From Mesorhizobium sp. SARCC-RB16n (GTDB taxonomy: Bacteria > Pseudomonadota > Alphaproteobacteria > Rhizobiales > Rhizobiaceae), in assembly GCF_008520305.1 (NCBI RefSeq), contig NZ_ML703280.1, positions 26,154-90,153 on the forward strand: a stretch of DNA of 64,000 nt, in the 5' to 3' direction. Of this stretch, positions 1 to 7,597 are shown one piece after another; position 1 is the first letter of the stretch, and each line of letters begins with the position of its first letter. The translations under genes were made by a program, and so were the position numbers. The notes under the pieces are model-generated. The model was not told the DNA's origin. It made no database searches and worked only from the letters and a program-made list of their open reading frames with translations.

Positions 1-31
1 AACCGAGGACACTTCCGGGCGACATGCATTA
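1..31. repeat. Truncated copy of a palindromic intergenic repeat
   Basis: These 31 bases are identical to 6114-6144. At the second site they form the right half of a hairpin element that starts at 6095, so the copy here is probably the right half of an element cut by the window edge. Both copies contain GAGGACACTTCCGGGCGACA and end in ATGCATTA. It is non-coding as far as can be seen. Confidence 0.75.
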
Positions 32-317
32 GGCAAATGCTTGCTTCGAGAAGCTATGCGATCCTCGGATCGAACCGCGCGGTTTTCCCTGTAGGACCAA
101 GGTCTTGGGTGATGCGCGCAAAGGTCCGATGGGGCCTGTTCGGTTCCGGCAATGTCCATTGGACGTTCCGGTATTTTAGTCAATTGAGATATAATAGTGT
201 GGCCTCGCCGCCAGGTTGAGAAGAGGCAAAAGCCCGGTCGGAGAGCCTGTCCAACAGGGAGCGCAAGCGCAAAATTGCAGCGAAGGCCGACATGGCGCAA
301 AAACCGCCAGCGCGCGG
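32..317. other. Intergenic stretch, no supported gene
   Basis: No reading frame here has a credible start, ribosome site and protein-like composition. A TATAAT sequence lies at 190-195 but no matching -35 box was found at the right distance, so no promoter is called. The stretch lies downstream of the minus-strand sulfotransferase-like gene. Confidence 0.4.
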
Positions 318-1058
318 TCAGCCCAGCCACCACCACAGCGCCGCGATCACAACCGCGATGGCGGCCGCCGTCAGCCCCAGCATGATGTAGGAGCCCTTGA
401 TGATGTCGCGGATGATCTTCTTGATCGTTTCGCGGTCGTTCAGGTTTGGGAAGGGTTCGTTCGGTTGCGCCACGTCGAGGAAATGGCAGAGCGGCCCCCA
501 GCCTTCACTGACCTTGTAGACCAGCAGCTTTTCCGGCGGCACGGCCGCCTTCACTTCGTCGACATAGCTGACGTAGCGGGCCACCGCCTTGTCACGGTCG
601 CCCATGACGCCGGCCAGTGTGCGGCCCCAGATGAGCTTGCGCGACATGTCGCCGAACTTCCGGCCGAACGGGGTAAGCCATTCCAGGATCTTGAACTGCC
701 ACAGGTTCTCGGTGAAGTAGATCGTGTCGATCGTGCTTTCGTACCAGGCCTCGGCGCCGCGTGGGTGCAATGTCAGCAGCACTTTGGCGTCGGGGTAAGC
801 CGCCATCAGCTCGCGCCACACGCAGCAGCCGGGATTGTCGACCGTGGCGGTGTAATTGGCAAACACCTTGCCCCAATCCTGCTGAGTGCCGGGCGGGCTG
901 TTGGCCACCTTGCGCCAGAAATCGAGATGGCCCTTATTGGCCTTGTTTATGATCACTTCCTGCATGTGGTAGCAGGGCAGGCCGAGCCTGTTCAGGGCGG
1001 CAAAGGTCGACCACGTGCCGGTGCGGCCGAAACCGGCCCCGATAAGCTTGAGCGTCAT
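318..1058 (-). CDS. Sulfotransferase family protein with C-terminal membrane anchor
   Basis: The 246-residue product begins MTLKLIGAGFGRTGT, the glycine-rich nucleotide-binding loop that opens the short bacterial sulfotransferase-like family. The downstream CYHMQEV and WRELMAAYPDAKVLLT segments are also typical of it. Such proteins are expected to bind PAPS and move a sulfuryl group, but the substrate is unknown for this subfamily. The last 20 or so residues (GSYIMLGLTAAAIAVVIAAL, then WWW) form one membrane helix, so the enzyme is probably tail-anchored. The ATG at 1058 follows a GGGGG tract at good spacing; a TTG two codons upstream is an alternative. It stands alone, divergent from the ExoX-like gene. 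Confidence 0.75.
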   Translation of the reverse strand: MTLKLIGAGFGRTGTWSTFAALNRLGLPCYHMQEVIINKANKGHLDFWRKVANSPPGTQQDWGKVFANYTATVDNPGCCVWRELMAAYPDAKVLLTLHPRGAEAWYESTIDTIYFTENLWQFKILEWLTPFGRKFGDMSRKLIWGRTLAGVMGDRDKAVARYVSYVDEVKAAVPPEKLLVYKVSEGWGPLCHFLDVAQPNEPFPNLNDRETIKKIIRDIIKGSYIMLGLTAAAIAVVIAALWWWLG

Positions 1059-1270
1059 TCCCAACCCCCACCGGACTTCTTTTCCCGATTATCGCGGTCC
1101 GTGAGCATCAGACTGCTCCTGCCAGCGCCGCCGCGCAACAAATTTCTACGGGATGCTCAGCCGCATACCGTACTTGCGTAGTTGCTAAAATAATGAAAAC
1201 CTGTGCGCGGGTGCGGAGATTAGGTAGGGAGTCGCCGGGACCGGGACGGGTTCGGCGATATTGAAGGTCG

Positions 1271-1516
1271 ATGTATTTTGGGCCATTTCTCGTCGGGATG
1301 TCGGCGACCACGATCCTTATCGCGGTCTGGACCTATGTTGCCACGGGTTCTTTCTGGGAGGCACTCGTCTGGATGGCGGTGACCCTAGTTATCCTGCAGG
1401 CCGGCTACTTCGCGTTCGTGGTGAGGCTGATCTACAGGCGCACACAAGACGCCGCTGCAAGCCAGGATTCGGTCAACAGCTTGCCCCCGCTGCATAGGGA
1501 TGGCGTCTGGCTTTGA
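1271..1516 (+). CDS. ExoX-like exopolysaccharide production repressor
   Basis: An 81-residue membrane protein with two predicted helices (about residues 4-26 and 29-52) and a short basic cytosolic tail. The opening MYFGPFLVGM and the QAGYFAFVV segment in helix two match the small rhizobial ExoX/PsiA-type proteins. Those act at the inner membrane and lower exopolysaccharide output after translation, apparently through the priming glycosyltransferase ExoY. An AAGG tract precedes the ATG by about five bases. No exo genes are adjacent, so its target would be encoded elsewhere. Assignment to the family is fairly firm; its activity here is inferred. Confidence 0.7.
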   Translation: MYFGPFLVGMSATTILIAVWTYVATGSFWEALVWMAVTLVILQAGYFAFVVRLIYRRTQDAAASQDSVNSLPPLHRDGVWL

Positions 1517-1581
1517 AGCTCTGCCTAGGCTGCGGCTGGAATGGCGAACCTCGCGGCCCGCCATTCCTTGCCCGAAAGACG

Positions 1582-1857
1582 TCAGGCGTGGCCGGCCAGC
1601 GCGTTCAACTTGGCGCAGAATTCGGCATGCGGCTTGCTCATCGCGGCGTCCTGGCATTCCTTCATCATCGCGGTCTGGTTCTTCTTCGACATTTTCGCCC
1701 AGACCTTCTTCATGGCAGCGTCCGACTTCATGGTCTTCATGGTCTTGTCGGTGAAGAAGGGTGCCATCATCTTCGGCTCGTCGAGAATGCCGGCCAGTGC
1801 CGAGCCGGCAATCACGGTGGCAGCCAATACTCCCAGGCAGACGGTTTTGATATTCAT
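1582..1857 (-). CDS. Small secreted Met/Lys-rich protein, unknown function
   Basis: This 91-residue protein opens with a clear Sec signal peptide (MNIKTVCLGVLAATVIAGSALA), leaving a mature chain of about 69 residues rich in Met and Lys with two cysteines (KECQDAA and AEFCAKL) that could form one disulfide in the periplasm. The chain is probably helical. I do not recognise a domain. AGGGGAG lies upstream of the ATG. It faces the ExoX-like gene tail to tail. The methionine content raises the possibility of metal binding, but no defined motif is present. Confidence 0.65.
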   Translation of the reverse strand: MNIKTVCLGVLAATVIAGSALAGILDEPKMMAPFFTDKTMKTMKSDAAMKKVWAKMSKKNQTAMMKECQDAAMSKPHAEFCAKLNALAGHA

Positions 1858-2002
1858 GGATTACACTCCCCTGTTCCTGCCGCCGGATCGGCGACAGTCT
1901 GCGTTTAATACCATCATCCCAAGGTCATTTAGAGGCGGCTTACATTATTGACTGGTCACGTTTCAGTGAGGCGACGCGCCGAAAGCCGCCTGATCGGGTG
2001 GC

Positions 2003-2119
2003 TTACCAGCCCATCCATGCGTGAGCGCCCCAGGCAAGGCCGACAAGAGGCGCCATCAATGCGATAATGACAAACATCAGCGTGAAGGGATGCTTGGTCA
2101 CGGGAGGACGGGGAGCCAT
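2003..2119 (-). CDS. Putative 38-residue single-span membrane peptide
   Basis: A short frame encodes MAPRPPVTKHPFTLMFVIIA followed by a hydrophobic run ending AWMGW and a TAA stop. It has a basic, proline-rich N-terminus and one membrane helix of about 20 residues, the usual form of small bacterial membrane proteins. No strong ribosome site is visible, so the call rests on composition alone. Function unknown. It lies back to back with the RNA candidate that starts near 2161. Confidence 0.4.
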   Translation of the reverse strand: MAPRPPVTKHPFTLMFVIIALMAPLVGLAWGAHAWMGW

Positions 2120-2160
2120 GGCGCGGTGTCCGTGCTGGAAATTTCATCCGGAAAAATGCT

Positions 2161-2326
2161 GGAGAACAACGTCATGACGTCGACATGGTTGCATGCGGTG
2201 CAGGCTACGCTGCACGCCGCTGGAACCGGATCCCGACACCGGCGTTTTCCTCATGTGACCGGTGAGGCGCCACCTCCACCGGTCCATTGGGGGCTCGCTC
2301 TGCTCCCGGCAGGGCGGCCCTTTTTT
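2161..2326 (+). ncRNA. Candidate structured small RNA with intrinsic terminator
   Basis: Three hairpins follow one another in an otherwise gene-free stretch. The first is at 2195-2220 (GCGGTGCAG pairing with CTGCA and CCGC). The second is at 2257-2284 (GACCGGTGAGG pairing with CCTC, one bulged base, ACCGGTC; loop CGCCA). The third is at 2291-2320, followed by six T residues. No plus-strand gene lies upstream that would need this terminator, because the neighbours on the left are on the minus strand. The CCACCTCC segment in the second hairpin could pair with ribosome binding sites, a common mode for rhizobial trans-acting RNAs. The 5' end is a guess. Confidence 0.5.
2291..2326 (+). terminator. 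Rho-independent terminator
   Basis: GGGC-T-CGCTCTGC pairs with GCAGGGCG-GCCC around a TCCCG loop (one bulge, one G-T pair), directly followed by TTTTTT at 2321-2326. It is the 3' end of the small RNA candidate. Confidence 0.7.
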
Positions 2327-2648
2327 GGATGTGAGGTAGGCCTTGGAACGACATCCGGCTGCAATGCGTTAGATGTTGCCAAGACGATGTGCGAATCGAA
2401 CCACCCCGAAATGCGCCGTCGATCGCTTTCGCAGGCGCGAGGTTTTTGTTATTTCTGTCAAAACTAAGTAGAAGTTTATGGTGTGCAAACGAAGCATATC
2501 TCGGTTGAAATATTCACCTACAACGATAACAAAATGTTGCATACTGTTGGTTATTTGCCTTATTTATTTCAAAAAAGGAATGGAACCTCCAGGTTGCGGA
2601 CGAGTTTTCCTCCAAGGCGGAACAAGATCGCCAATCACGGAGGTTGTT
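2327..2648. other. Intergenic region upstream of the DUF1236 gene
   Basis: From about 2440 to 2600 the sequence becomes markedly AT-rich, unlike the surrounding DNA, and probably carries the promoter of the downstream secreted protein. No convincing -35/-10 pair was identified. A frame open from 2478 runs into the gene but lacks a ribosome site and only extends it artificially. Confidence 0.4.
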
Positions 2649-2948
2649 ATGAAACGTTATCTTACGAGTGCCGCAGCTGCCATCGTCCTGCTGGGCGGTG
2701 CCGGTGTGGCCCTGGCGGACACCATCGTGGTCCAGCCGGAACAGGAGACGGTCGTTCGCGAATACGTCAAGAAGCAGCCGCTGGCGTCGGTGAACCTTCT
2801 CGGCGTCGAACTCAAGCTCGGCTCGCCGGTGCCGGACAAGGTCGAACTGCGTGAAGTTCCCAACGTGAAATATCGCGTTGCGGTGATCAATGATCAGACC
2901 GTGCTGGTCGACCCTGACACCCGTCAGATCGTGGAAGTCCTTCACTGA
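2649..2948 (+). CDS. DUF1236 periplasmic protein
   Basis: A 99-residue protein with a signal peptide (MKRYLTSAAAAIVLLGGAGV, then ALA) and a mature part of about 75 residues. EYVKKQPLASV, the central PVPDKVELREVP and the terminal PDTRQIVEVLH are the hallmarks of DUF1236, a family widespread and often multi-copy in Rhizobiales. It is expected in the periplasm; its role is unknown. The start is fixed by GGAGG eight bases upstream of the ATG. A strong hairpin terminator follows at 2972. Confidence 0.85.
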   Translation: MKRYLTSAAAAIVLLGGAGVALADTIVVQPEQETVVREYVKKQPLASVNLLGVELKLGSPVPDKVELREVPNVKYRVAVINDQTVLVDPDTRQIVEVLH

Positions 2949-2971
2949 TCCGTCTCATGCAATCAAGCAAA

Positions 2972-3010
2972 AAGCCCATCACCGATTGATCCGGTGATGG
3001 GCTTTCATTT
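2972..3010. terminator. Bidirectional intrinsic terminator
   Basis: AAGCCCATCACC (2972-2983) pairs with GGTGATGGGCTT (2993-3004), a perfect 12-base stem. T-rich sequence follows on the plus strand and a run of A residues precedes it, giving a T tract on the minus strand as well. It lies between convergent genes and should end both transcripts. Confidence 0.9.
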
Positions 3011-3027
3011 TGGCGGCCAGTTGGAAT

Positions 3028-3894
3028 TTACTCGGCGGCCAGCTTGTCCTGCGTCCTGGTGTCGAAATCGCTGGCATCATGGCGTTCGTGCAGCTGCATG
3101 GCCGGTTCGCCGAAGGCGCGGTTGACCATACGGCCACGCTTTACCGCTGGGCGTTGATCGATCGCTTTCGCCCAGCGCTGCACGTTCTTGTAATCCTGCA
3201 CCGACAGGAAAGTGGCGGAATCGTTATACTGCCGGCCGAGCGCCAGTCCGCCATACCAGGGCCATACCGCCATGTCGGCGATCGAATAGCCGGTGCCGGA
3301 GAGGTATTCCACCTCGGCCAACCGTCGGTCGAGCACATCGAGCTGACGCTTCACCTCCATCGAGAAGCGGTCGATGGCATATTCGATCTTCTCCGGCGCA
3401 TAAGCGTAGAAATGGCCGAAACCGCCGCCAAGATAAGGCGCCGAGCCCATCTGCCAGAACAGCCAGGACAGGACTTCGGCACGGGCCGGCTGTCCGGCCG
3501 GCAGGAATTCGCCGAATTTCTCGGCGAGATAGACCAGGATCGAGCCGGATTCGAAGACGCGCACCGGGGTCTTGCCGCTGCGATCCATCAGCGCGGGAAT
3601 CTTGGAATTGGGGTTGATATCGACAAAGCCGCTGCCAAACTGGTCGCCATCGTTGATGCGGATCAGCCATGCGTCGTATTCGGCGCCCTTGTGGCCAAGC
3701 GCAAGGAGCTCTTCGAGCATCACCGTCACCTTGACGCCGTTCGGCGTCGCCAGCGAATAAAGCTGGAGCGGGTGCTTGCCGACGGGCAGTTCCTTGTCAT
3801 GCGTCGGGCCGGCGATCGGCCGGTTGATGCTGGCAAAGGCGCCGCCATTTGCCTTGTTCCAGGTCCATACTTTCGGCGGGGTGTATTCGGTCAT
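3028..3894 (-). CDS. yghU: Glutathione-dependent disulfide-bond oxidoreductase YghU
   Basis: The 288-residue product has the same length as E. coli YghU and matches it throughout, for example PPKVWTWNKANGGAFA, GKHPLQLYSL, TPNGVKVTVMLEELLALG, NPNSKIPAL and the terminal ERHDASDF. YghU is a nu-class glutathione transferase homologue that binds two glutathiones and reduces small disulfides in the cytosol. An N-terminal thioredoxin-fold domain (about 45-130) is followed by an all-helical domain. The ATG at 3894 is chosen because it matches the E. coli start; another ATG lies four codons upstream. It is monocistronic and convergent with the DUF1236 gene. Confidence 0.92.
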   Translation of the reverse strand: MTEYTPPKVWTWNKANGGAFASINRPIAGPTHDKELPVGKHPLQLYSLATPNGVKVTVMLEELLALGHKGAEYDAWLIRINDGDQFGSGFVDINPNSKIPALMDRSGKTPVRVFESGSILVYLAEKFGEFLPAGQPARAEVLSWLFWQMGSAPYLGGGFGHFYAYAPEKIEYAIDRFSMEVKRQLDVLDRRLAEVEYLSGTGYSIADMAVWPWYGGLALGRQYNDSATFLSVQDYKNVQRWAKAIDQRPAVKRGRMVNRAFGEPAMQLHERHDASDFDTRTQDKLAAE

Positions 3895-4142
3895 GTGAGG
3901 TCTCATGTCGTGGGAAGGATGGGTAAGTCATCTATAGCTAGGGTTGTGGAGGAGGAAGTTCAACTTGTGTTGAACTATGTTAATCTGGCGCCACCGCATT
4001 GCCGTGCCAGGCGTTCGAGACACGAAAGGCCAAACAATTGGCTTTTCGAGGCTATGGCCACCGTTTCTCACCCCCTTGCGCCTTGTCCCGCGTGGCATAC
4101 CTATAGAACGAGGCGCCAGGCCATTCGCATCAGGACAAAATC

Positions 4143-5048
4143 ATGACCATCAATCCCAATCCGCGCTCCGTCGTTGCCGTGCGGGCGACCGTTCCGGAGG
4201 ATGCCTTCACGGCCGGAGCACTCGGCACGCTCAGGGAAGGCAGCGGCGTCGTCATCCGCGACGACGGGCTGGTGCTGACCATCGGCTATCTCATCACCGA
4301 AGCGGAGGAGGTCTGGCTGACCTCGCATGACGGCCGCGTCATCCCCGCGCACGCGCTGGCCTATGATCAGGAGTCGGGCTTCGGCCTCGTCCAGGCGTTG
4401 GCGCCGGCTGGCCTGCCCGCCGTGGCGCTGGGCGATGCCGGCAAGGCCAGGATCGGCGACGCAGTCGTGCTTGCCGACGGCATCGGTCGGGCGGTCGAGG
4501 CCAAGATCGTCACCAAGCAGGAATTCGCCGGCTATTGGGAGTATCTGCTCGACGAGGCGATCTTCATCGCGCCCGCGCATCCGTCCTGGGGCGGCGCGCC
4601 GCTGTTCGGCGCCGATGGCGCGCTGCTTGGCATCGGCTCGCTGCGCCTGCAGATGAGCCGCGCCGGCGAGGTGGCCGATATCAACATGGTGGTGCCGATC
4701 GACCTGTTGCCGCCGATCCTCGACGACCTCTTGACGCGGGGCCAGGTGGCCAAGCCGCCGCGCCCGTGGCTCGGCGCGCTGTCGGCCGAAAGCGACGGCA
4801 AGGTGGTGGTGATGAGCGTGACCGAGGGCGGTCCGGCCGCCAAGGCGGGCCTGCGCGAAGGCGACGTCATTTCCGAGGTGCGCGACGGCGCGGTCGACGG
4901 GCTCGCCGATTTCTATCGCAAGCTGTGGGAAAGCGGCTCGGCTGGCGCCGAGATCCCGATGCGGGTGGTGCGCGATGGCCGCGAGACCTGGCTGCGCGTC
5001 AAGTCCGCCGACCGCGGCAGCTTCCTGAAGAAGCCGCAGCTGCAGTAG
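4143..5048 (+). CDS. HtrA-like serine protease homologue lacking the catalytic triad, with PDZ domain
   Basis: The 301-residue protein has a trypsin-fold domain (about 1-195) and a C-terminal PDZ domain (about 205-290, with GPAAKAGLREGDVI). It aligns to HtrA/DegP blocks, but all three catalytic positions differ. The His block reads VLTIGYLITEAEE (Tyr49 where His is expected), the Asp block DQESGFGLVQ (Gly79), and the GNSGG active-site loop reads PSWGGAPL (Gly150). No signal peptide is visible. It is therefore probably a non-proteolytic, cytosolic binding or chaperone-like protein. The LysR gene starts 11 bases after its stop and may be co-transcribed. Confidence 0.8.
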   Translation: MTINPNPRSVVAVRATVPEDAFTAGALGTLREGSGVVIRDDGLVLTIGYLITEAEEVWLTSHDGRVIPAHALAYDQESGFGLVQALAPAGLPAVALGDAGKARIGDAVVLADGIGRAVEAKIVTKQEFAGYWEYLLDEAIFIAPAHPSWGGAPLFGADGALLGIGSLRLQMSRAGEVADINMVVPIDLLPPILDDLLTRGQVAKPPRPWLGALSAESDGKVVVMSVTEGGPAAKAGLREGDVISEVRDGAVDGLADFYRKLWESGSAGAEIPMRVVRDGRETWLRVKSADRGSFLKKPQLQ

Positions 5049-5059
5049 CCGCGCCGGTA

Positions 5060-6025
5060 ATGCATCCGAGACTGCTCAAGACCTTCCTCGCGGTGGCGCG
5101 GAGCCGCAACATCACGCGCGCCGCCGAGACTGTTCATCTCGCCCAGTCGAGCGTCAGCGACCAGATCCAGTCGCTGGAGGCAGAGTTGGGTGCGGCCTTG
5201 TTCATCCGCTCGAAGTCGGGGCTGGACCTGACACCGGCGGGACTGGCACTGAAGCCCATCGCCGAAGAACTGCTGCGGCTCGATGGCGAGGCGCGCGCGG
5301 CGGTGCTGCTGGCTGCCGGGCAGATCGGTGGAACGCTGAGCATCGGCGCGCTGGAGACGATCGCGTCGGCCCGGCTGGCGCCTTGGCTGCCGGGGTTCCA
5401 GGCCAGTCATCCCGACATCGCCGTGCGGATGAAGGTGGCCGACAGCGGCACGCTGCTGCGCCAGCTGGAGGACGGCGAAATCGATGTCGCCTTCTGTTTC
5501 GGCCGCGATGTCTCGAATGGCGGCACCGATCAGCGCTTCGCCAGGCACACGATAGCGGCCGAACCGCTGGCGCTGGTCGCCGCGCCGGGGCAGAACTTGG
5601 CTCCGTGCGATCTGGCCGCCCTTGCCGCAAAGCGCTTCGTGGCGACGGAGCCCGGATGCGTCTACCGGCATATGTTCGACACCGCCTTTGCCGAAGCGGG
5701 CATCGGTGCGTCGGAACTTGCCGCCGAAGTCGGCAGCATCGGCGCCATTGCCCGGCTGGTGGCGGCCGGCGCGGGGTTGGGCCTCGTTCCACGTCTGGCC
5801 GTCATCGACGCGCTCGAGCGTGGTGAGCTCATCGAACTGCCGTGGCCTGGCCGAGCGCAAGTGGCGCCGCTGACGATGATCTGGCGCCGCCGGCGCGTCC
5901 GGCCGCCGGCGCTACGCCAACTGCTCGCCGCCGCGCGCGACACACTGGCGCCGCCGCGCTCCGGAACCGGCTCAGGATCTGAATCGGCGAACCGCTCCAA
6001 CGCCTTGTTTGCAAAGAATTCCTGA
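5060..6025 (+). CDS. LysR-family transcriptional regulator
   Basis: A 321-residue regulator with an N-terminal winged helix-turn-helix (residues 1-60: MHPRLLKTFLAVARSRNITR, AAETVHLAQSSVSDQIQSLE) and a periplasmic-binding-protein-like effector domain (about 90-290). The tail is basic and low in complexity. The ATG at 5060 is the usual LysR start, directly before the HTH; no strong ribosome site is visible, in line with coupling to the gene 11 bases upstream. The SDR gene downstream is convergent, so the target is uncertain. The effector is unknown. Confidence 0.85.
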   Translation: MHPRLLKTFLAVARSRNITRAAETVHLAQSSVSDQIQSLEAELGAALFIRSKSGLDLTPAGLALKPIAEELLRLDGEARAAVLLAAGQIGGTLSIGALETIASARLAPWLPGFQASHPDIAVRMKVADSGTLLRQLEDGEIDVAFCFGRDVSNGGTDQRFARHTIAAEPLALVAAPGQNLAPCDLAALAAKRFVATEPGCVYRHMFDTAFAEAGIGASELAAEVGSIGAIARLVAAGAGLGLVPRLAVIDALERGELIELPWPGRAQVAPLTMIWRRRRVRPPALRQLLAAARDTLAPPRSGTGSGSESANRSNALFAKNS

Positions 6026-6094
6026 CGGATGGCGCCGCTTACAGCATGTCGCTGCGAATAGAATTCGCCCGCCCTGCTGTAAGCTTCTGATTTT

Positions 6095-6144
6095 ATGTAT
6101 GTCGTTATCCCGGAACCGAGGACACTTCCGGGCGACATGCATTA
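6095..6144. repeat. Palindromic intergenic element
   Basis: Nested hairpin: ATGTATGTCG (6095-6104) pairs with CGACATGCAT (6133-6142) at nine of ten positions, and inside it CCCGGAA pairs with TTCCGGG. Its right 31 bases are repeated at 1-31. It lies between the convergent LysR and SDR genes, and its last bases provide the TAA stop codon of the SDR gene (6142-6144). Elements of this shape are very common between rhizobial genes and may end transcripts from both sides. Confidence 0.75.
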
Positions 6145-6870
6145 GACCAGGCGATGCCCGCCCTCGACATGCAGCGTCGTGCCGGTCGTAAAACCATTGC
6201 CCATGAGGAAGGCAATCGCGTCGGCGATATCACCCGGCTGGCCGATCCTGCCGACCGGCAGCCGCTCGGCCATCGCCGCAAGCGCCTCTGCCTTCCTGTC
6301 GCCCGCCACCTGCGCCCAAATCCCGGTGTCGACCCAGCCGGGCGAGACGGCGTTGACGCGGATTGGCGCGAGTTCTATCGCCAGCGCCCGCACCAGCCCT
6401 TCGAGCGCGGCATTTATCGCGGCGACGACCGAGCCGCGCGCGGCGGGCCGGTAGGCGGCGATGCCGGAGACGAAGGTCATCGAGCCGGCCACTGCCAGCC
6501 GTGGCGCGCCGTGCTTGGCAAGCAGCAACGGACCGAAGAGCTTGCTGTCGACCACGCGTTGCGCCGCTTTCAAGGCAAGCTCCGGCAACAGCCGGTAGGC
6601 GCCTTCGATGTCGGCGGCGGTGCTGAGGATATGGTCGAGGCCGCCGATCCCGGCGAACAATGCCGCGACCTGGTCTTCTCGCGTGATGTCGACAGCGGCC
6701 ATGTCCAGACCCGCGGGATTGCCCAGCGCCTCACGGGCCTGCCGCAACCTGTCCTCGCCGCGCCCGGCGATGACGACTTTGGCCCCGGCTTCGAGGCAGT
6801 GCCCTGCAAGCGCAAGACCCATGCCGGAGCCGCCGCCGACGATCAGGATTTTCTGATTCGAAATGCTCAT
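6142..6870 (-). CDS. Short-chain dehydrogenase/reductase
   Basis: A 242-residue SDR. The NAD(P)-binding loop is IVGGGSGMGLALA near the N-terminus, in place of the usual TGxxxGIG. The C-terminal PIRVNAVSPGWVDTGI and FTTGTTLHVEGGHRLV segments are standard. At the expected catalytic site the sequence reads SGIAAYRPAARGSVVAAINA: Tyr is present but the Lys four residues on is Arg, so catalytic competence is uncertain. The ATG at 6870 follows AAGGCAGAG. The frame is open further upstream, but that part has no homology and overlaps the neighbouring repeat. Substrate unknown. Confidence 0.8.
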   Translation of the reverse strand: MSISNQKILIVGGGSGMGLALAGHCLEAGAKVVIAGRGEDRLRQAREALGNPAGLDMAAVDITREDQVAALFAGIGGLDHILSTAADIEGAYRLLPELALKAAQRVVDSKLFGPLLLAKHGAPRLAVAGSMTFVSGIAAYRPAARGSVVAAINAALEGLVRALAIELAPIRVNAVSPGWVDTGIWAQVAGDRKAEALAAMAERLPVGRIGQPGDIADAIAFLMGNGFTTGTTLHVEGGHRLV

Positions 6871-6990
6871 ATCCGCTCTGCCTTCGTTTGGTTGGACAAG
6901 GGCCGGGATTGGCAGGTCGGCGTGGAAAGCGAAAACGGAAGAAACCGATGGTGCTATCGGGGATGCCGATGACTGGAGAGACAGCTTGAG

Positions 6991-7022
6991 CGCCCCCTTT
7001 GTCCGGCAGGACAGAGGGGGCG
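6991..7022. repeat. Short palindrome related to the CCCCCTCTGTCC repeat family
   Basis: CGCCCCCTTTGTCC (6991-7004) pairs with GGACAGAGGGGGCG (7009-7022) around a four-base loop. The sequence matches the outer arms of the larger elements at 23294-23464 and 43519-43678, so this is a shortened member of that family. It lies between two minus-strand genes and could attenuate read-through. Confidence 0.7.
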
Positions 7023-7060
7023 TGAAGGAACGCTGTCCTTTGTACGGTTCAACCGTTCCT

Positions 7061-7405
7061 CTATTCCCTCTCCGCACTCGCAAACACCACCAGATTGCCA
7101 TCGGGATCGCGCATGCGCATGATCCAGAAATGGTCGGCTTTCTCGATCGGGCCGGGTTCGAGGCCTGCATCCACCAGCCGCTGCCGCTCGGGCGCCAGCG
7201 GCAGGACGCCGAGCGTCAGTGTCGAGGTGCCGGCTTTTTCCTTGTCCTCGAAGAGCTGCACCTCGGCGCTTTCCGTGAACTGCCATTCGGCGAGCCCCGG
7301 CATCGGCCGGCGCAGCGGCGGTTTGCCGAAGAGCTTTCCATACCAGCCGATGCTGACCTCGAGGTCGGAGCAACTGACATGGGCGAAAACGGTCTGCACG
7401 GCCAT
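7061..7405 (-). CDS. VOC superfamily (glyoxalase/bleomycin-resistance fold) protein
   Basis: A 114-residue single-chain VOC protein: MAVQTVFAHVSCSDLEVSIG opens the first beta-alpha-beta module (SIGWYGKLFG) and MRDPDGNLVVFA is the conserved end of the second. The fold serves as dioxygenase, isomerase or drug-binding protein; the product is not specific enough to name a substrate. GGAGG six bases upstream fixes the ATG at 7405 rather than an ATG eight codons earlier. It precedes the SDR gene on the same strand, with about 190 bases and a hairpin repeat between them. Confidence 0.85.
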   Translation of the reverse strand: MAVQTVFAHVSCSDLEVSIGWYGKLFGKPPLRRPMPGLAEWQFTESAEVQLFEDKEKAGTSTLTLGVLPLAPERQRLVDAGLEPGPIEKADHFWIMRMRDPDGNLVVFASAERE

Positions 7406-7597
7406 CGCGATCCTCCATGGCGATTGCACTCTTGCCGGAACGCGGCGATGGATGGTGCGTTCCGTTGCCTGGCGGCACCGTGCCCCACTGCTGACGAAAA
7501 CTGGTAGTGAACCATGCCATGATGTCGGGGAATCGCATGAACCGGAGGCAGACGACGTGACGCCAGCGACAACAGCACCGAATAGGCGGGCTTACTG

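Noticed and set aside
160-195. TATAAT at 190-195 as a promoter
   Set aside because: No matching -35 hexamer at 16-18 bases, and no gene follows on the plus strand for 1 kb.
216-1181. Long open frame on the plus strand covering the sulfotransferase-like gene
   Set aside because: It is antisense to a frame with clear sulfotransferase motifs, and its composition (Arg, His, Gln rich) is that of a high-GC shadow frame.
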